From Pyxidicoccus parkwaysis (GTDB lineage Bacteria > Myxococcota > Myxococcia > Myxococcales > Myxococcaceae), in NCBI RefSeq assembly GCF_017301735.1, contig NZ_CP071090.1:5818001-5882000 (forward strand): a DNA stretch of 64,000 nucleotides, read 5' to 3'. Every line of letters starts with the position of its first letter. Position 1 is the stretch's first letter. Below, in pieces: positions 18,160 through 26,659 of this stretch. The notes beneath the pieces were generated by a model. The model did not search any database, was not told the origin of the DNA, and saw only the letters and a list, made by a program, of their open reading frames with translations. The position numbers were made by a program, and so were the translations under genes.

Positions 18160-19041
18160 ATGAGAGCAAGACTCCTCCTCCCCCTCCTCTTCCTGTCCGG
18201 CTGCGCGCTGGACGCGGGCGAGAGCTTCGCCACGCTGGAGCCCACGGTGAGCGCCAGCTACACGCCGCTGTCCTCGCGCGACGCGGGCAATGGCTTCCAA
18301 CAGCTCGCGTCCGACTTCCAGGTGCGGCTGGACGCCGCGTCCCTGGGCCTGTCGCACGTCGAGCTGCTCAGCGCCGCGAGCAGCGGTGGAAGCAGCGGCG
18401 GTGGCGGCAGCGGTGAGACGTTCGACCCGGCCAACCCGCCGCCCGGCTACACCCTGTGCCACAGCGGACACTGCCACCGCGATGACGGCGCGCTCGTCAG
18501 CTACGAGGACGTCCAGGCGGAACTGAACGGCGGTGGTGGCGCGACGTCCTCGCTGGTGGCCGCGCTGCACGTGGACGCGGACCTGGACCTGCTGGCCTCG
18601 CAGACGCTCACCCCGGAGTGCGAGCCGGACTGCGAGCTGCCGAAGGGCACCCTCACCGGCGCGCACTGGGACGTCATGGCCCTGCGGCTCCAGGGCGCGG
18701 TGAGGGACCACCGCGCCACGCCGCGCTTCGTGGGCGAGCGCCCGTTCCGCCTGGACCTGGCGGTGGAGGGCGAAGAGGAAGAAGACGTCGAGCCGCTGGC
18801 GGAATTGAGCGGCGCGCTGGACGTGCCGGCGGACCGCGAGCACGAGCCGCGCGTGAAGCTGGCGCTGGCGCTGGCCGTGGCGCCCACCCTCTTCGACACG
18901 CTGGACTGGGCCGCCACCACGCCCGGCGCGGACGGCGTGGTGGACCTGGGCGCGCCGGAGAATGAGGCCGTGCGCAAGCAACTGCTGGAGGCCCTGGCGA
19001 AGCTGAGGCCCGAGGCGGAGGTGAGCCGTGAAGACCGATGA
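18160..19041 (+). CDS. Lipoprotein with CxxxHCH motif, accessory to the metal transporter
   Basis: 293 residues from the ATG at 18160. The N-terminus has a lipobox (LLFLSGC), so the protein is lipid-anchored. A Gly/Ser-rich linker precedes the segment YTLCHSGHCHRDDGALVSYEDVQ, where two Cys and three His within seven residues look like a soft-metal site. A further Cys pair (TPECEPDCELP) and an acidic Glu run (about 204-210) follow. The rest appears to be beta-rich. I know no family name. It lies between the binding protein and the ATPase and overlaps the ATPase gene by 14 bases, so it is an integral part of the operon. A role in capturing or sensing the metal is inferred from motif and position. 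Confidence 0.8.
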   Translation: MRARLLLPLLFLSGCALDAGESFATLEPTVSASYTPLSSRDAGNGFQQLASDFQVRLDAASLGLSHVELLSAASSGGSSGGGGSGETFDPANPPPGYTLCHSGHCHRDDGALVSYEDVQAELNGGGGATSSLVAALHVDADLDLLASQTLTPECEPDCELPKGTLTGAHWDVMALRLQGAVRDHRATPRFVGERPFRLDLAVEGEEEEDVEPLAELSGALDVPADREHEPRVKLALALAVAPTLFDTLDWAATTPGADGVVDLGAPENEAVRKQLLEALAKLRPEAEVSREDR

Positions 19042-19849
19042 CATCTCAGACCCGTTGACCGCCGAGCACGCGGTGTCCCCGAGCTTCACGCCCGGCGAGC
19101 CGCTGCTCACGTGCGAGAAGCTGGTCATCGGCTACAACGACAAGGCCATGCTGCCGCCCATCGACATGGTCATCCGGCGCGGCCAGTTCGTGGCGGTGGT
19201 GGGCCGCAACGGCTCCGGCAAGAGCACCTGGTTCAAGACGCTGCTGGGCATGGTGGCGCCGGTGTCGGGCGAGATCCGCCTCAGCTCGCCGGCGATGCGC
19301 AGCGCGTACGTGCCGCAGACGTCCGCCATCGACTCGCTGCTGCCGATTCGCGCGCGCGAGCTGGCCTCCTGGGGCCGGCTGCGCGGGTGGAGCTTCCTCT
19401 GGCCCTTCTCACGCAAGGCGGACCGGGACGCGGTGGAGGGCGCGCTGGAGACGGCGGGCGCCAAGGCGATTGCGCCGCGCCCCTACCGCGAGCTGTCCGA
19501 GGGCCAGAAGCAGCGCACGCTGCTGGCGCGGCTCATCGCCACCGAGGCGGACATGGTGCTGCTGGACGAGCCCACCGCCGCCATGGACGCCGTCGCCGAG
19601 CGCGAGACGATGCAGCGGCTGTGCGCGCTGGCGCGCAAGCGCGGCCTGGGCGTGGTGGTGGTGGTCCACGACCTGGAGGTGGCCGCCGAGCACGCGGACA
19701 CCCTGCTCTTCGTCGACCGCGAGACGTCCGCCTTCGTCGTGGGCGACGCGCAGACAGTGTTCTGCCACCCCGCCTTCCGCCGCCAGTACGGCGACGAGTA
19801 CTGCCACCGCGCACCCAAGGGACCCCACCGTGGAAACGATGCTCGCTGA
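19028..19849 (+). CDS. Metal ABC transporter ATP-binding protein (ZnuC-like)
   Basis: 273 residues from a GTG at 19028. The ABC ATPase motifs are complete: Walker A GRNGSGKST (about 59-67), Q-loop in YVPQTSAIDSLLP, signature LSEGQKQR (the Q variant of LSGGQ), Walker B MVLLDEPTAAMD and the switch His in VVVHDLE. It powers the importer from the cytoplasmic face. The SEGQKQR signature and the PQ-x6-LP run fit the zinc/manganese subfamily. A longer N-terminal extension (about 25 residues) than in E. coli ZnuC precedes the first strand. The C-terminal tail holds two His and one Cys. It overlaps the upstream lipoprotein and the downstream permease genes. Confidence 0.94.
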   Translation: MKTDDISDPLTAEHAVSPSFTPGEPLLTCEKLVIGYNDKAMLPPIDMVIRRGQFVAVVGRNGSGKSTWFKTLLGMVAPVSGEIRLSSPAMRSAYVPQTSAIDSLLPIRARELASWGRLRGWSFLWPFSRKADRDAVEGALETAGAKAIAPRPYRELSEGQKQRTLLARLIATEADMVLLDEPTAAMDAVAERETMQRLCALARKRGLGVVVVVHDLEVAAEHADTLLFVDRETSAFVVGDAQTVFCHPAFRRQYGDEYCHRAPKGPHRGNDAR

Positions 19850-20702
19850 GCCCTCCAAGTGGCAGGAGTTCATGGCGGGGTTCGAGCTGTTCCGAGACCC
19901 GCTCCTGTGCGCCCTCATCGCCGGGGGCGTGCTGGGCTTCCTGAGCGTGTACGTGGTGCTGCGGCGCATGGTGTTCGTCAGCGCCGCGGTGGCCCAGTCC
20001 GCGGGCCTGGGCGTGGCCCTGGCCTTCTTCGCGGGCATCCACCTGGGCTTCCACGTGGAGCCCGTGCTGGGCGCCACCGCGCTGGCCCTGGCCGCCACGC
20101 TGCTGCTGATGACGGAGCCCACGAAGCTGAAGCTCACGCGCGAGAGCCTGCTCGGCCTCGCCTACGCGCTGTCCGGCGGCGCGGCGATTCTGGTGGGAGA
20201 CCGCATCGCCCAGGAGGCCCATGACATCCAGGGCATCCTCTTCGGCACCGCCGTGCTGGTGACGCCCGAGCAGCTCCACACCGTGGCCATTGCCGGCGCG
20301 CTCGTCATGGTCATCCACCTGTGGTGGTTCCGGGGCATCACCTTCGCCAGCTTCGACCGCATCGGCGCGCACGTGCAGGGGCTGCCGGTGCGCCTGCTGG
20401 ACGGCGTGCTGATGGTCTCCATCGGCGTCATGGTGGGCGTGTGTGCCCGGGCCCTGGGCGCGCTTCCCGTGTTCGCCTTCTCGACGCTGTCCGCCATCGC
20501 CGCGCTGATGCTGGAGCTGCGCCTTCCGGCGACCTTCCTCGTGGCCACCCTCGCGGGCACCATCTCCGGTGTCGGCGGCTACCTCTTCGCCTACTTCTAC
20601 GACTTCCCGGTGGGCGGCTCGCAGACGGTGTTCGCCGGGGTGCTGGTGGGCGTGGCCATGGCGCTGCGGGGCCTCGTGCGGTTGGTGGCACCGGCACGCT
20701 GA
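19830..20702 (+). CDS. Metal ABC transporter permease (ZnuB family)
   Basis: 290 residues from a GTG at 19830 with AAGGGA seven bases upstream; an ATG at 19839 is the alternative. About eight hydrophobic segments are present, with the family landmarks FLSVYVVLRRMVFVSAAVAQSAGLGVALAF near the N-terminus, LARESLLGLAYALSGGAAILV-like spacing in the middle, and the C-terminal STLSAIAALMLELRLPATFLVATLAG. The protein forms the inner-membrane channel for Zn2+ or Mn2+ with the preceding ATPase, whose gene it overlaps by 20 bases. It is the last gene of the metal operon; a 7-bp hairpin follows ten bases after the stop. Confidence 0.93.
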   Translation: METMLAEPSKWQEFMAGFELFRDPLLCALIAGGVLGFLSVYVVLRRMVFVSAAVAQSAGLGVALAFFAGIHLGFHVEPVLGATALALAATLLLMTEPTKLKLTRESLLGLAYALSGGAAILVGDRIAQEAHDIQGILFGTAVLVTPEQLHTVAIAGALVMVIHLWWFRGITFASFDRIGAHVQGLPVRLLDGVLMVSIGVMVGVCARALGALPVFAFSTLSAIAALMLELRLPATFLVATLAGTISGVGGYLFAYFYDFPVGGSQTVFAGVLVGVAMALRGLVRLVAPAR

Positions 20703-20711
20703 GGGGGATGC

Positions 20712-20732
20712 GGGCGCCGGGTGACGGCGCCC
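20712..20732 (+). terminator. Hairpin after the metal operon
   Basis: Perfect 7-bp stem GGGCGCC/GGCGCCC with a 7-base loop, nine bases after the permease stop. No U-tract. Confidence 0.5.
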
Positions 20733-20853
20733 CGCCCTGCCCTGCCAGGGACGTCCCCGTCATGGCTTTTTCCGGGCGGGTCCCGATACGCGACGACCGC
20801 CGTTGCGTTTCATGCGCACACCTCGCGTTCCGACCCTGGCCGGAGGGGGCCCC

Positions 20854-22335
20854 ATGAATGTCCGTAGGTTGATTCCGTGGCTCGTGGTGTTGGGTATTGG
20901 CTGTGCGCATGCCCCGAGGTCTGCGACGCCGGAGCAGCCGAAGTTCGAGCACGTCTTCCAGAAGCCGCTGGCGGACGCCCTGGCCGCCACGCGCGAGCTG
21001 CTGTCCTCGAAGGGCTACACCTTCGAGGAGTCGCAGGACCCGAGCCAGTTGCTCACCACCTGGGAGCGACCGAACCGTTCAGGCACGGGAGACGTGACCT
21101 ACTCGCGCTACCTCGTGACGGGCATCTCCGTGGCCCCGCGCCAGTCCGTGGTCCGCATCTTCCGCATGACGTACAACGCGATAGGCAATGACGTCGCCAT
21201 CCGGAACCCGTGGTGGAAGGTCCTCCGGGAGCGGGCCGAGCTGACCCACGACAAGCGATACGACGTCACCCTCATCGAGGACAAGCCGGTGGCTCCGGCC
21301 GAGCTGCGCATGGCCTCGCGCGGCCATCGGGACCTGGACCTGGAGAAGGAGCTCACGCTGCGCCTGGAGTCCGCGCCCTCGCTGGAGGTGGTGAGCGGCA
21401 ACATCCAGCAGGAGCCGGTGCCCACGGCGGTGCGCGACGCCGACTTCTACCTCGCCCGGTGGACGGACACGGCCCCGGCGCCGGACGCCCTGTGCGGCGA
21501 GGCCGTGCGCGGCCTGGACGACCTGATGATGCCCGGACTCACCCTGCTCATCGGCGAGCAGCTCGGCTCGCGCGAGGCCCCCGCCGTGGTGGGCAACGTG
21601 GTGTGCCAGGCCGCCCGGGCGGGCCTGCCCGTGGTGCTCGGCCTGTCACTGCCGCAGACGGAACAGGAGCGGTTGGAGCGCTACCTCGCCAGCCCCGGGG
21701 CGCCGGTGGACCAGGATGCGCTGCTGGAGGGGCGATTCTGGACGCGTCCCTACCAGGACGGCCGCAGCAGCCACGCCATCTTCGACCTCATCGACCGGGT
21801 GCGCGCGATGCGGGCCGCGGGCCTGCGCGTGACGCTGGTGGCCTATGACACGGACACGGCCTGGGCGAGCCAGCGCGACGCCGAGCTGGCGAAGGTGTGG
21901 ACCGCGCGCCGCAAGGCCCACCCGGACGAGCTGCACGTCATCCTCGCCGGCAACGCGCACACGCGCACCGTCACCGGCACGCCGTGGGACCGGGACTTCA
22001 CGCCCATGGCGAACCACCTGAAGCAGGGACGGCTGGTGGTGCTGGAGATGAGCTACGCGCAGGGCACGCGCTGGGGCTGTGACTTGAACCGCTCCGGCAA
22101 GCTCCAGTGCGGCTACATCGGCACGACGCCGACGGGGCGCGTGGCCGCGCCTCCGGGACAGACGCCGTACGTCCAGCGCTTCGAGTCCCCCACGGACGAG
22201 GGCTTCGACGGACTGCTCTACGTCGGCCAGCTGACGCCGTCGCTGCCCGCCATCTCCAAGGAGAAGGCGCCGCCTCCGCCCTCCGGCATCCGCCCGGCGC
22301 CGACGCCGAAGCCCGACGTGCCGCCCGTGTTCTAG
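20854..22335 (+). CDS. ChaN-like/haem-binding-uptake superfamily lipoprotein
   Basis: 493 residues from the ATG at 20854, chosen for its GGAGGGG site and because it begins a lipoprotein signal (NVRRLIPWLVVLGIGC). Residues about 30-180 resemble a small alpha/beta domain reminiscent of BamC-type modules (ALAATRELLSSKGYTFEES, SRYLVTGISVAPRQSVVRIFRM). The C-terminal half has the layout of the ChaN/TIKI/erythromycin-esterase-like superfamily: LTLLIGEQLGSREAPAVVGNVV, ARAGLPVVLGLSLPQTEQERLERYL, FDLIDRVRAMRAAGLRVTLVAYD and ILAGNAHTRT with a His. In ChaN this fold binds haem and iron. A Pro-rich tail ends the protein. It follows the metal operon after a hairpin, so it may be independently transcribed but functionally linked to metal handling. 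Confidence 0.75.
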   Translation: MNVRRLIPWLVVLGIGCAHAPRSATPEQPKFEHVFQKPLADALAATRELLSSKGYTFEESQDPSQLLTTWERPNRSGTGDVTYSRYLVTGISVAPRQSVVRIFRMTYNAIGNDVAIRNPWWKVLRERAELTHDKRYDVTLIEDKPVAPAELRMASRGHRDLDLEKELTLRLESAPSLEVVSGNIQQEPVPTAVRDADFYLARWTDTAPAPDALCGEAVRGLDDLMMPGLTLLIGEQLGSREAPAVVGNVVCQAARAGLPVVLGLSLPQTEQERLERYLASPGAPVDQDALLEGRFWTRPYQDGRSSHAIFDLIDRVRAMRAAGLRVTLVAYDTDTAWASQRDAELAKVWTARRKAHPDELHVILAGNAHTRTVTGTPWDRDFTPMANHLKQGRLVVLEMSYAQGTRWGCDLNRSGKLQCGYIGTTPTGRVAAPPGQTPYVQRFESPTDEGFDGLLYVGQLTPSLPAISKEKAPPPPSGIRPAPTPKPDVPPVF

Positions 22336-22338
22336 GCG

Positions 22339-22887
22339 TCAGCGGACCGCCGCGGAGACCTTCTTGAACTCGGGCGTGCCCGCACGCTCGAGCAAGTCGA
22401 ACAGCGCGGCCTCCACGGTGACGACGTGGGCGCCCGCGTCGCGGCACAAGTCGAGCCCCACCCGGCGGTCCTCCGTCGAGCGCGACAGCACCGCGTCCGC
22501 CAACAGGAAGGGCGACAGCCCGCGCTCCGCCAAATCACGCACCGTCTGGAAGACGCAGATGTGCGCCTCCATCCCGGCCACCAGCACCTGACGGCGGTTG
22601 CCCAGCGCGGCCAGCGTGTCCGGCACGGCCGCGCTGAACTCCATCTTCTCCACGGGCTTCACGTCGGACAGGCGCATGCGCACCAGCGAGTGCGTGGGGC
22701 CCAGCCCCTTGGAGTACTGCTCGGTGACGATGATGGGCAGGCCGAGCGCGCGGGCCCCTTCGATGGCGGCGTTGGTGCGCGCGAGCATCCGGTCCAGCGC
22801 GTCCCGGTCCATGGCGGCGCACAGCCGCTCCTGGATGTCCACGACGAGCAACGCGGCCTGGTCCAGCTTGAGGCGGAAGGTGGGCAT
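22339..22887 (-). CDS. Isochorismatase-like cysteine hydrolase
   Basis: 182 residues with all three catalytic residues of the family: Asp17 in LLVVDIQERL, Lys81 in VEKMEFSA and the nucleophile Cys111 in AGMEAHICVFQT. The fold is complete and of usual length (YcaC/nicotinamidase-like small branch). Such hydrolases cleave C-N or ether bonds in amides, ureas or isochorismate; the substrate cannot be deduced. The stop lies only three bases from the convergent ChaN-like stop. It is on the same strand as the MerC and TPR genes upstream, 76 bases away, and may be the last gene of that cluster. Confidence 0.92.
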   Translation of the reverse strand: MPTFRLKLDQAALLVVDIQERLCAAMDRDALDRMLARTNAAIEGARALGLPIIVTEQYSKGLGPTHSLVRMRLSDVKPVEKMEFSAAVPDTLAALGNRRQVLVAGMEAHICVFQTVRDLAERGLSPFLLADAVLSRSTEDRRVGLDLCRDAGAHVVTVEAALFDLLERAGTPEFKKVSAAVR

Positions 22888-22963
22888 GCCCCCTCCTCGC
22901 GCGAACCGCTCCGGGCCGTCAAGCGGCGCAAGGACGACGACGCCCCCGGAATGACGCTCTCAT

Positions 22964-23377
22964 TCACGCTGCTTCGGCGGGGCAACAGTCGCGGCACAGG
23001 GAGCGGTTGCACGCGTGGGCCATCACCATCACCACCCCGCCCGACAAGGTGAGCACCGTCTCCCAGGGGCCCGTGGCGCCCTCCGGGACGAGGAAGGCCC
23101 CGGCCGACAGCAGCATCAGGCCCAGCACCGCGAGCCCCGGTGCCGACGCGCGCCGGTGCAGGCGCCAGCCGGGCAAGAAGGCCACCAGCGCGCTTGTGAC
23201 CACCGGTACGAGGAGCCACCGGTGCACGGCCTCGCCCTCCATCACGCCTGAGACGGCCACCGGCAAGAGGCCCAGCACCAACGGCAGCACCACGCAGTGG
23301 ACGATGCACAGCGCCGAGAGGAACTGGCCCACGCCATCCCAGCGCGAGCGCGACGACGTCGAATCCGAAACAGCCAT
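22964..23377 (-). CDS. MerC-domain membrane protein
   Basis: 137 residues from the ATG at 23377, which overlaps the stop of the TPR gene by one base (TGATG). Four hydrophobic segments are visible. The first contains Cys24, His27 and Cys28 (LCIVHCVVLPLVLGL), the metal-transfer motif of MerC proteins. The C-terminus adds a Cys-rich tail HACNRSLCRDCC, which is unusual. MerC proteins move Hg2+ across the inner membrane, and chromosomal relatives without mer genes are common in metal clusters and may handle other soft metals. No merR, merA or merP is adjacent. The context (His-tailed lipoprotein, HxxCxxH protein) suggests general metal homeostasis. Confidence 0.87.
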   Translation of the reverse strand: MAVSDSTSSRSRWDGVGQFLSALCIVHCVVLPLVLGLLPVAVSGVMEGEAVHRWLLVPVVTSALVAFLPGWRLHRRASAPGLAVLGLMLLSAGAFLVPEGATGPWETVLTLSGGVVMVMAHACNRSLCRDCCPAEAA

Positions 23378-25107
23378 CAAGACACCTTCTCCAGGACCCG
23401 GGGCTCCGTGCTCTCGGACTCCGGCGCCGTAGCAACCTCCGACGGACGCACCAGTCGCAGCACCCGGCCCCGCCCGGCGATGAACAGCCTCGCACGGCGC
23501 AGCTCCGGCAGGTGCGGGTCCGCGTCGCGCCAGCACTCCAGGAAGGCGGTGAACTCCGTCACCGCCTCGTCCCATGCGCCCAGGGCCACGTGGGCCTCGG
23601 CGGACAACAGGCGCACGTGCCCGCAGCCGGGCCTCTCCGAGATGAGCGTCCGTGCCAGCGTCAGCGCCCGGTCCTCGCGGTCCGAGTGCAGCCGCAGCTT
23701 CGCCAGCGCCTCTCGCACCGGACGCCAGAAGGGCATGGGCCCGGCCGCGCGCAACCGACGCTCCAGGCGCAGCGCGCGCGTCAGCGTGGCCTCGGCGCGG
23801 CCCGTCTCACCCCGGCGGGCCTCCAGCGCGCCACGCAACTCCAGCGCAGCCACCTCCACCACGCGGGCCACGTCGCGAGGACAGAGGGCCCGGCCCTCCG
23901 AGCGGCGCGCCTCCGACAGCGGAGGGTGGAGCGCGTCGAGCAAGTCACAGGCCTGCTCCACCGCCGTCAGCCGGCCGGACTCCAGCGCGCACAGGCCCCG
24001 CGTGTAGTGGCGCACGCCGTCGCGCAGGGCATGGTCCGCCAGCGACGCGGGCCCCGGCAATTCCATGGGCACATCCGCCGCCGCGCGGAAGAAGCCGAAG
24101 CGCAGGTGCGCGGCCACCAACGTGAGGGACGCGAAGAGCGAGGCCTGCGGCTCGCCCTCCACCGTCTCCACGCGGTGGCGCAGGCGCCGGGCCCAGGACT
24201 GGGCATCGGCGTACCGCCCCGCCTCCGCGCAGGCCTCGCTGAGCAGCCGCATCGCCGCCTCGGCGCTCGGGGCCGCGGACGCGGGCAGCTCCTCCGCCGC
24301 GAGGTACGCGTCGTCCGCGGCCACCGCGGCCTCCAGCGCGCGGCGCGCCTCGTCTCCGTGCCCCACCCGCAGCAGCAACCGGCCGGCGGTGAGCAGCGCC
24401 GGGCTGGCTCCGGGCGCGAGCTCCACCAGCCTGCGCGCGCTCTCCAGCGCCACCTCGGGCCGGGCGCTGTGCAGCATGGCGTTCACCCACGCGTGGTGCA
24501 CGCCCGCGTGGTCCGGGTGCGTGCGCAGCAGCTCGCGCAGCAGGGCCTGCGCATACGGCAGCCCCTGCCCGGGACGGCCATCCGCTTCGTAGCCATCCAG
24601 AAGAAAGCCGGCCAGCAGCAGCCGCGCCTCGGCGTCCTCGGGATAGCGGTCCACGAGGCACTCCATGTCGCGCACGAAGGCGTGACGCCCGTTGGCGGGG
24701 CCCTTGTCCGCGAGCAGGCTGGCCGCGACGATGTAGCGCTGCTCCAGGTCCGAGCTGCCCTCGCTCACCGACAGCGCGCGGCGGATGGCGTCCGCGCGCG
24801 GCCGGGCGAAGCGGGCACCGGCGCCGCGCGTGAGGGCCAGGCCCCACCACGCCATGGCGAGCTCCGAGTCCCTGCGCACCGCCTCGGCGAAGGCGCGCCG
24901 GGCCTCCAGGCCCCACCCGAGGTGCAGCATCCGCAGCCCCTGGTCGAAGTACGCCTGGGCCAGCGGCTCGCGGGTGCTCACCGTCAGGTGCGCGGTGCCC
25001 AGGCCCTCGCGCAGCGGCGGCGAAGGGAGGGCCACGTCCGCGACCTCCTCCCACGGAATCTGGACGTACACGGATGGCTCATCGGCTCGAAGAAGTCGTG
25101 CCAGCAT
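23377..25107 (-). CDS. Large TPR-repeat protein
   Basis: 576 residues from the ATG at 25107 with GAGGAG upstream. No signal peptide is evident, so it is probably cytoplasmic. From about residue 30 the whole chain is built of Ala/Leu/Arg-rich helix pairs with TPR spacing, such as AYFDQGLRMLHLGWGLEARRAFAEAVRRDSELAMAWWGLAL near the N-terminus and VRLLSAEAHVALGAWDEAVTEFTAFLECWRDADP at the C-terminus. The N-terminal repeat resembles TPR proteins that accompany redox or copper proteins with YFDQGLRL-type motifs. It overlaps the preceding hypothetical gene by 29 bases and the MerC gene by one base, so it is translationally coupled to both. A scaffold role in the metal cluster is inferred. Confidence 0.83.
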   Translation of the reverse strand: MLARLLRADEPSVYVQIPWEEVADVALPSPPLREGLGTAHLTVSTREPLAQAYFDQGLRMLHLGWGLEARRAFAEAVRRDSELAMAWWGLALTRGAGARFARPRADAIRRALSVSEGSSDLEQRYIVAASLLADKGPANGRHAFVRDMECLVDRYPEDAEARLLLAGFLLDGYEADGRPGQGLPYAQALLRELLRTHPDHAGVHHAWVNAMLHSARPEVALESARRLVELAPGASPALLTAGRLLLRVGHGDEARRALEAAVAADDAYLAAEELPASAAPSAEAAMRLLSEACAEAGRYADAQSWARRLRHRVETVEGEPQASLFASLTLVAAHLRFGFFRAAADVPMELPGPASLADHALRDGVRHYTRGLCALESGRLTAVEQACDLLDALHPPLSEARRSEGRALCPRDVARVVEVAALELRGALEARRGETGRAEATLTRALRLERRLRAAGPMPFWRPVREALAKLRLHSDREDRALTLARTLISERPGCGHVRLLSAEAHVALGAWDEAVTEFTAFLECWRDADPHLPELRRARLFIAGRGRVLRLVRPSEVATAPESESTEPRVLEKVS

Positions 25108-25720
25108 GATGTGCTCCTCGGACCCCGGAGACCGGGGCGACACAGGCGTTCAATCCAGACTCCAGTGAGCGGATGCGAGAACCGAGCCGCCTCCAGGCCT
25201 CGGCCAGCGCATCCGCCGGGATGGGAGACGCCCTGCTACGCGCCTCCAGGCACTCACGCCGCCAGGCGGGCCCCAGTTCCCGCCCAACCCATTCCTCATG
25301 GCCAGCGAGCCACGAGGCCATTGATGCCAACGCGACACGGACGTCCTGATTCTGCTCCGCGGTGACAGGCTCACGCCACGGGCCCAATTCACTGACGGCA
25401 AACGGCGGCTCCAGCGGCGCCTCTTTCAACAGACGCGGAAGAAAGCCGTCACGCGCGACGAAGACAGCCTCTCCGCACTCACACAACACTCCAAAGCCCC
25501 ACAACACGAGACGCCCCATGCCCGGCATATGCACCGCGTATGCACTCTGCCCCTCGACACCTTCGGGACGTGCATGGCGCACGAGCCCCCGGCGCAGGAG
25601 GAGATTGCCCTCCGGGCAGCGCACGTCCCGGCCGAGGCACCAGAGGGAGACGTCGAGCAGACGCGCGCCCTCGCGGCGCAGCTCGGGAGGAAGCACGGAA
25701 GTGGAACACTGACCGGACAT
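25079..25720 (-). CDS. Conserved-looking hypothetical protein upstream of the TPR gene
   Basis: 213 residues from the ATG at 25720 (an in-frame ATG at 25825 gives a Cys/His-rich but non-coding-like extension). No signal or membrane segment. The region around GMGRLVLWGFGVLCECGEAVFVARDGFLPRLL and a Trp-rich helix ASWLAGHEEWVGRELGPAWRREC are the most protein-like parts. The gene keeps myxobacterial codon bias and overlaps the TPR gene start by 29 bases, which supports co-expression. I recognise no family. Confidence 0.65.
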   Translation of the reverse strand: MSGQCSTSVLPPELRREGARLLDVSLWCLGRDVRCPEGNLLLRRGLVRHARPEGVEGQSAYAVHMPGMGRLVLWGFGVLCECGEAVFVARDGFLPRLLKEAPLEPPFAVSELGPWREPVTAEQNQDVRVALASMASWLAGHEEWVGRELGPAWRRECLEARSRASPIPADALAEAWRRLGSRIRSLESGLNACVAPVSGVRGAHHAGTTSSSR

Positions 25721-25867
25721 GGGACGCCTCACGTTCTGCTCGCGGCCCGTGTGTCCACATCCTCGATGGCGGCAACCTTCATCAGCTCCACTCCTACGTA
25801 GAGGGTCTGACGTGCTTGCCAGCACGAGGACATGAAGAGGGACACGGGGCTCGGATTCCTGTGGCTG

Positions 25868-26368
25868 TCACTCCTCGTGGTCATGTCCCTCGTGTGAGGC
25901 CTCTTCGATGACCAGGGACACGGTCGCCGTGGAGGTGGGGCCGAAGGTGAGCGTGTGGGTGCCCACAGTCAGCGGCACCACGTGGCGGCCCTTGATGTCC
26001 GCGCACTGGGCGGAGCTGCTGGTGCTCTCCTCGATGGCCACCACGGCGCCGCTGGAGTTTCGGACGACGAGCGGCACGTCCGCACTCGTGAAGAACACGT
26101 AGTCGGTGGCCTCGGCCGCGGCGAAGGACACCGAGCCCGTCCTGCCGCCCGTGCCGTCCGCGAGGGAGATGTCGTAGCGGCGGTGGTCATTGCTCACGGA
26201 CGGAGCCGTGCCACTGGTGGTGGCGGTGACGGCGACGCCGGGGCCCTTCTGGAGGTGCTCGCAGCCCTCGACGTCGACGTTCTCTGCTTCGTCTTTCTCA
26301 TCGTCGCCACAGGCGCTGGTGAGGAGGGCGGTGGACATCAGGAGGGCGGCCAGGAGCTTCTTGTTCAT
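25868..26368 (-). CDS. Small lipoprotein with His-rich C-terminal tail
   Basis: 166 residues from the ATG at 26368. The N-terminus is a lipoprotein signal with lipobox LTSAC (Cys20). The mature protein is a beta-rich domain with a repeated strand pattern (GRTGSVSFAAAEATDYVFFTSADVPLVVRN; HVVPLTVGTHTLTFGPTS) like small carbohydrate- or metal-binding sandwich domains. It ends HEGHDHEE, a classic metal-chelating tail. A lone Cys sits near residue 35 and another in SAQCAD. It lies in a minus-strand cluster with an HxxCxxH protein upstream and MerC downstream. A periplasmic metal-binding role is inferred from tail and context. Confidence 0.8.
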   Translation of the reverse strand: MNKKLLAALLMSTALLTSACGDDEKDEAENVDVEGCEHLQKGPGVAVTATTSGTAPSVSNDHRRYDISLADGTGGRTGSVSFAAAEATDYVFFTSADVPLVVRNSSGAVVAIEESTSSSAQCADIKGRHVVPLTVGTHTLTFGPTSTATVSLVIEEASHEGHDHEE

Positions 26369-26659
26369 GGTGTAACTCCACGGGTTGTACTGCGGGGACA
26401 CACGTCCCCCACTCCGCCCCGGACACCGCCAATGAGGGCGGCGCCAGCGCGGGCGCGGCGGACGTGAGAGGCTTTGAGAGGGATTGGGCGCGCGAGCGCG
26501 AGCGGACGTCAGCGCATGACGCCATGGAGCGCAGGGCCTCGCGCCCCGCGCATGGCGGGACGAGGCTGCAAGGCTTCACGGATCAGCGGACGACACACGA
26601 CACGACAGTGCCGTGCGGGGCACGGACGTGCTCCCGGCGCTCAGACGCGCGGACAGACT

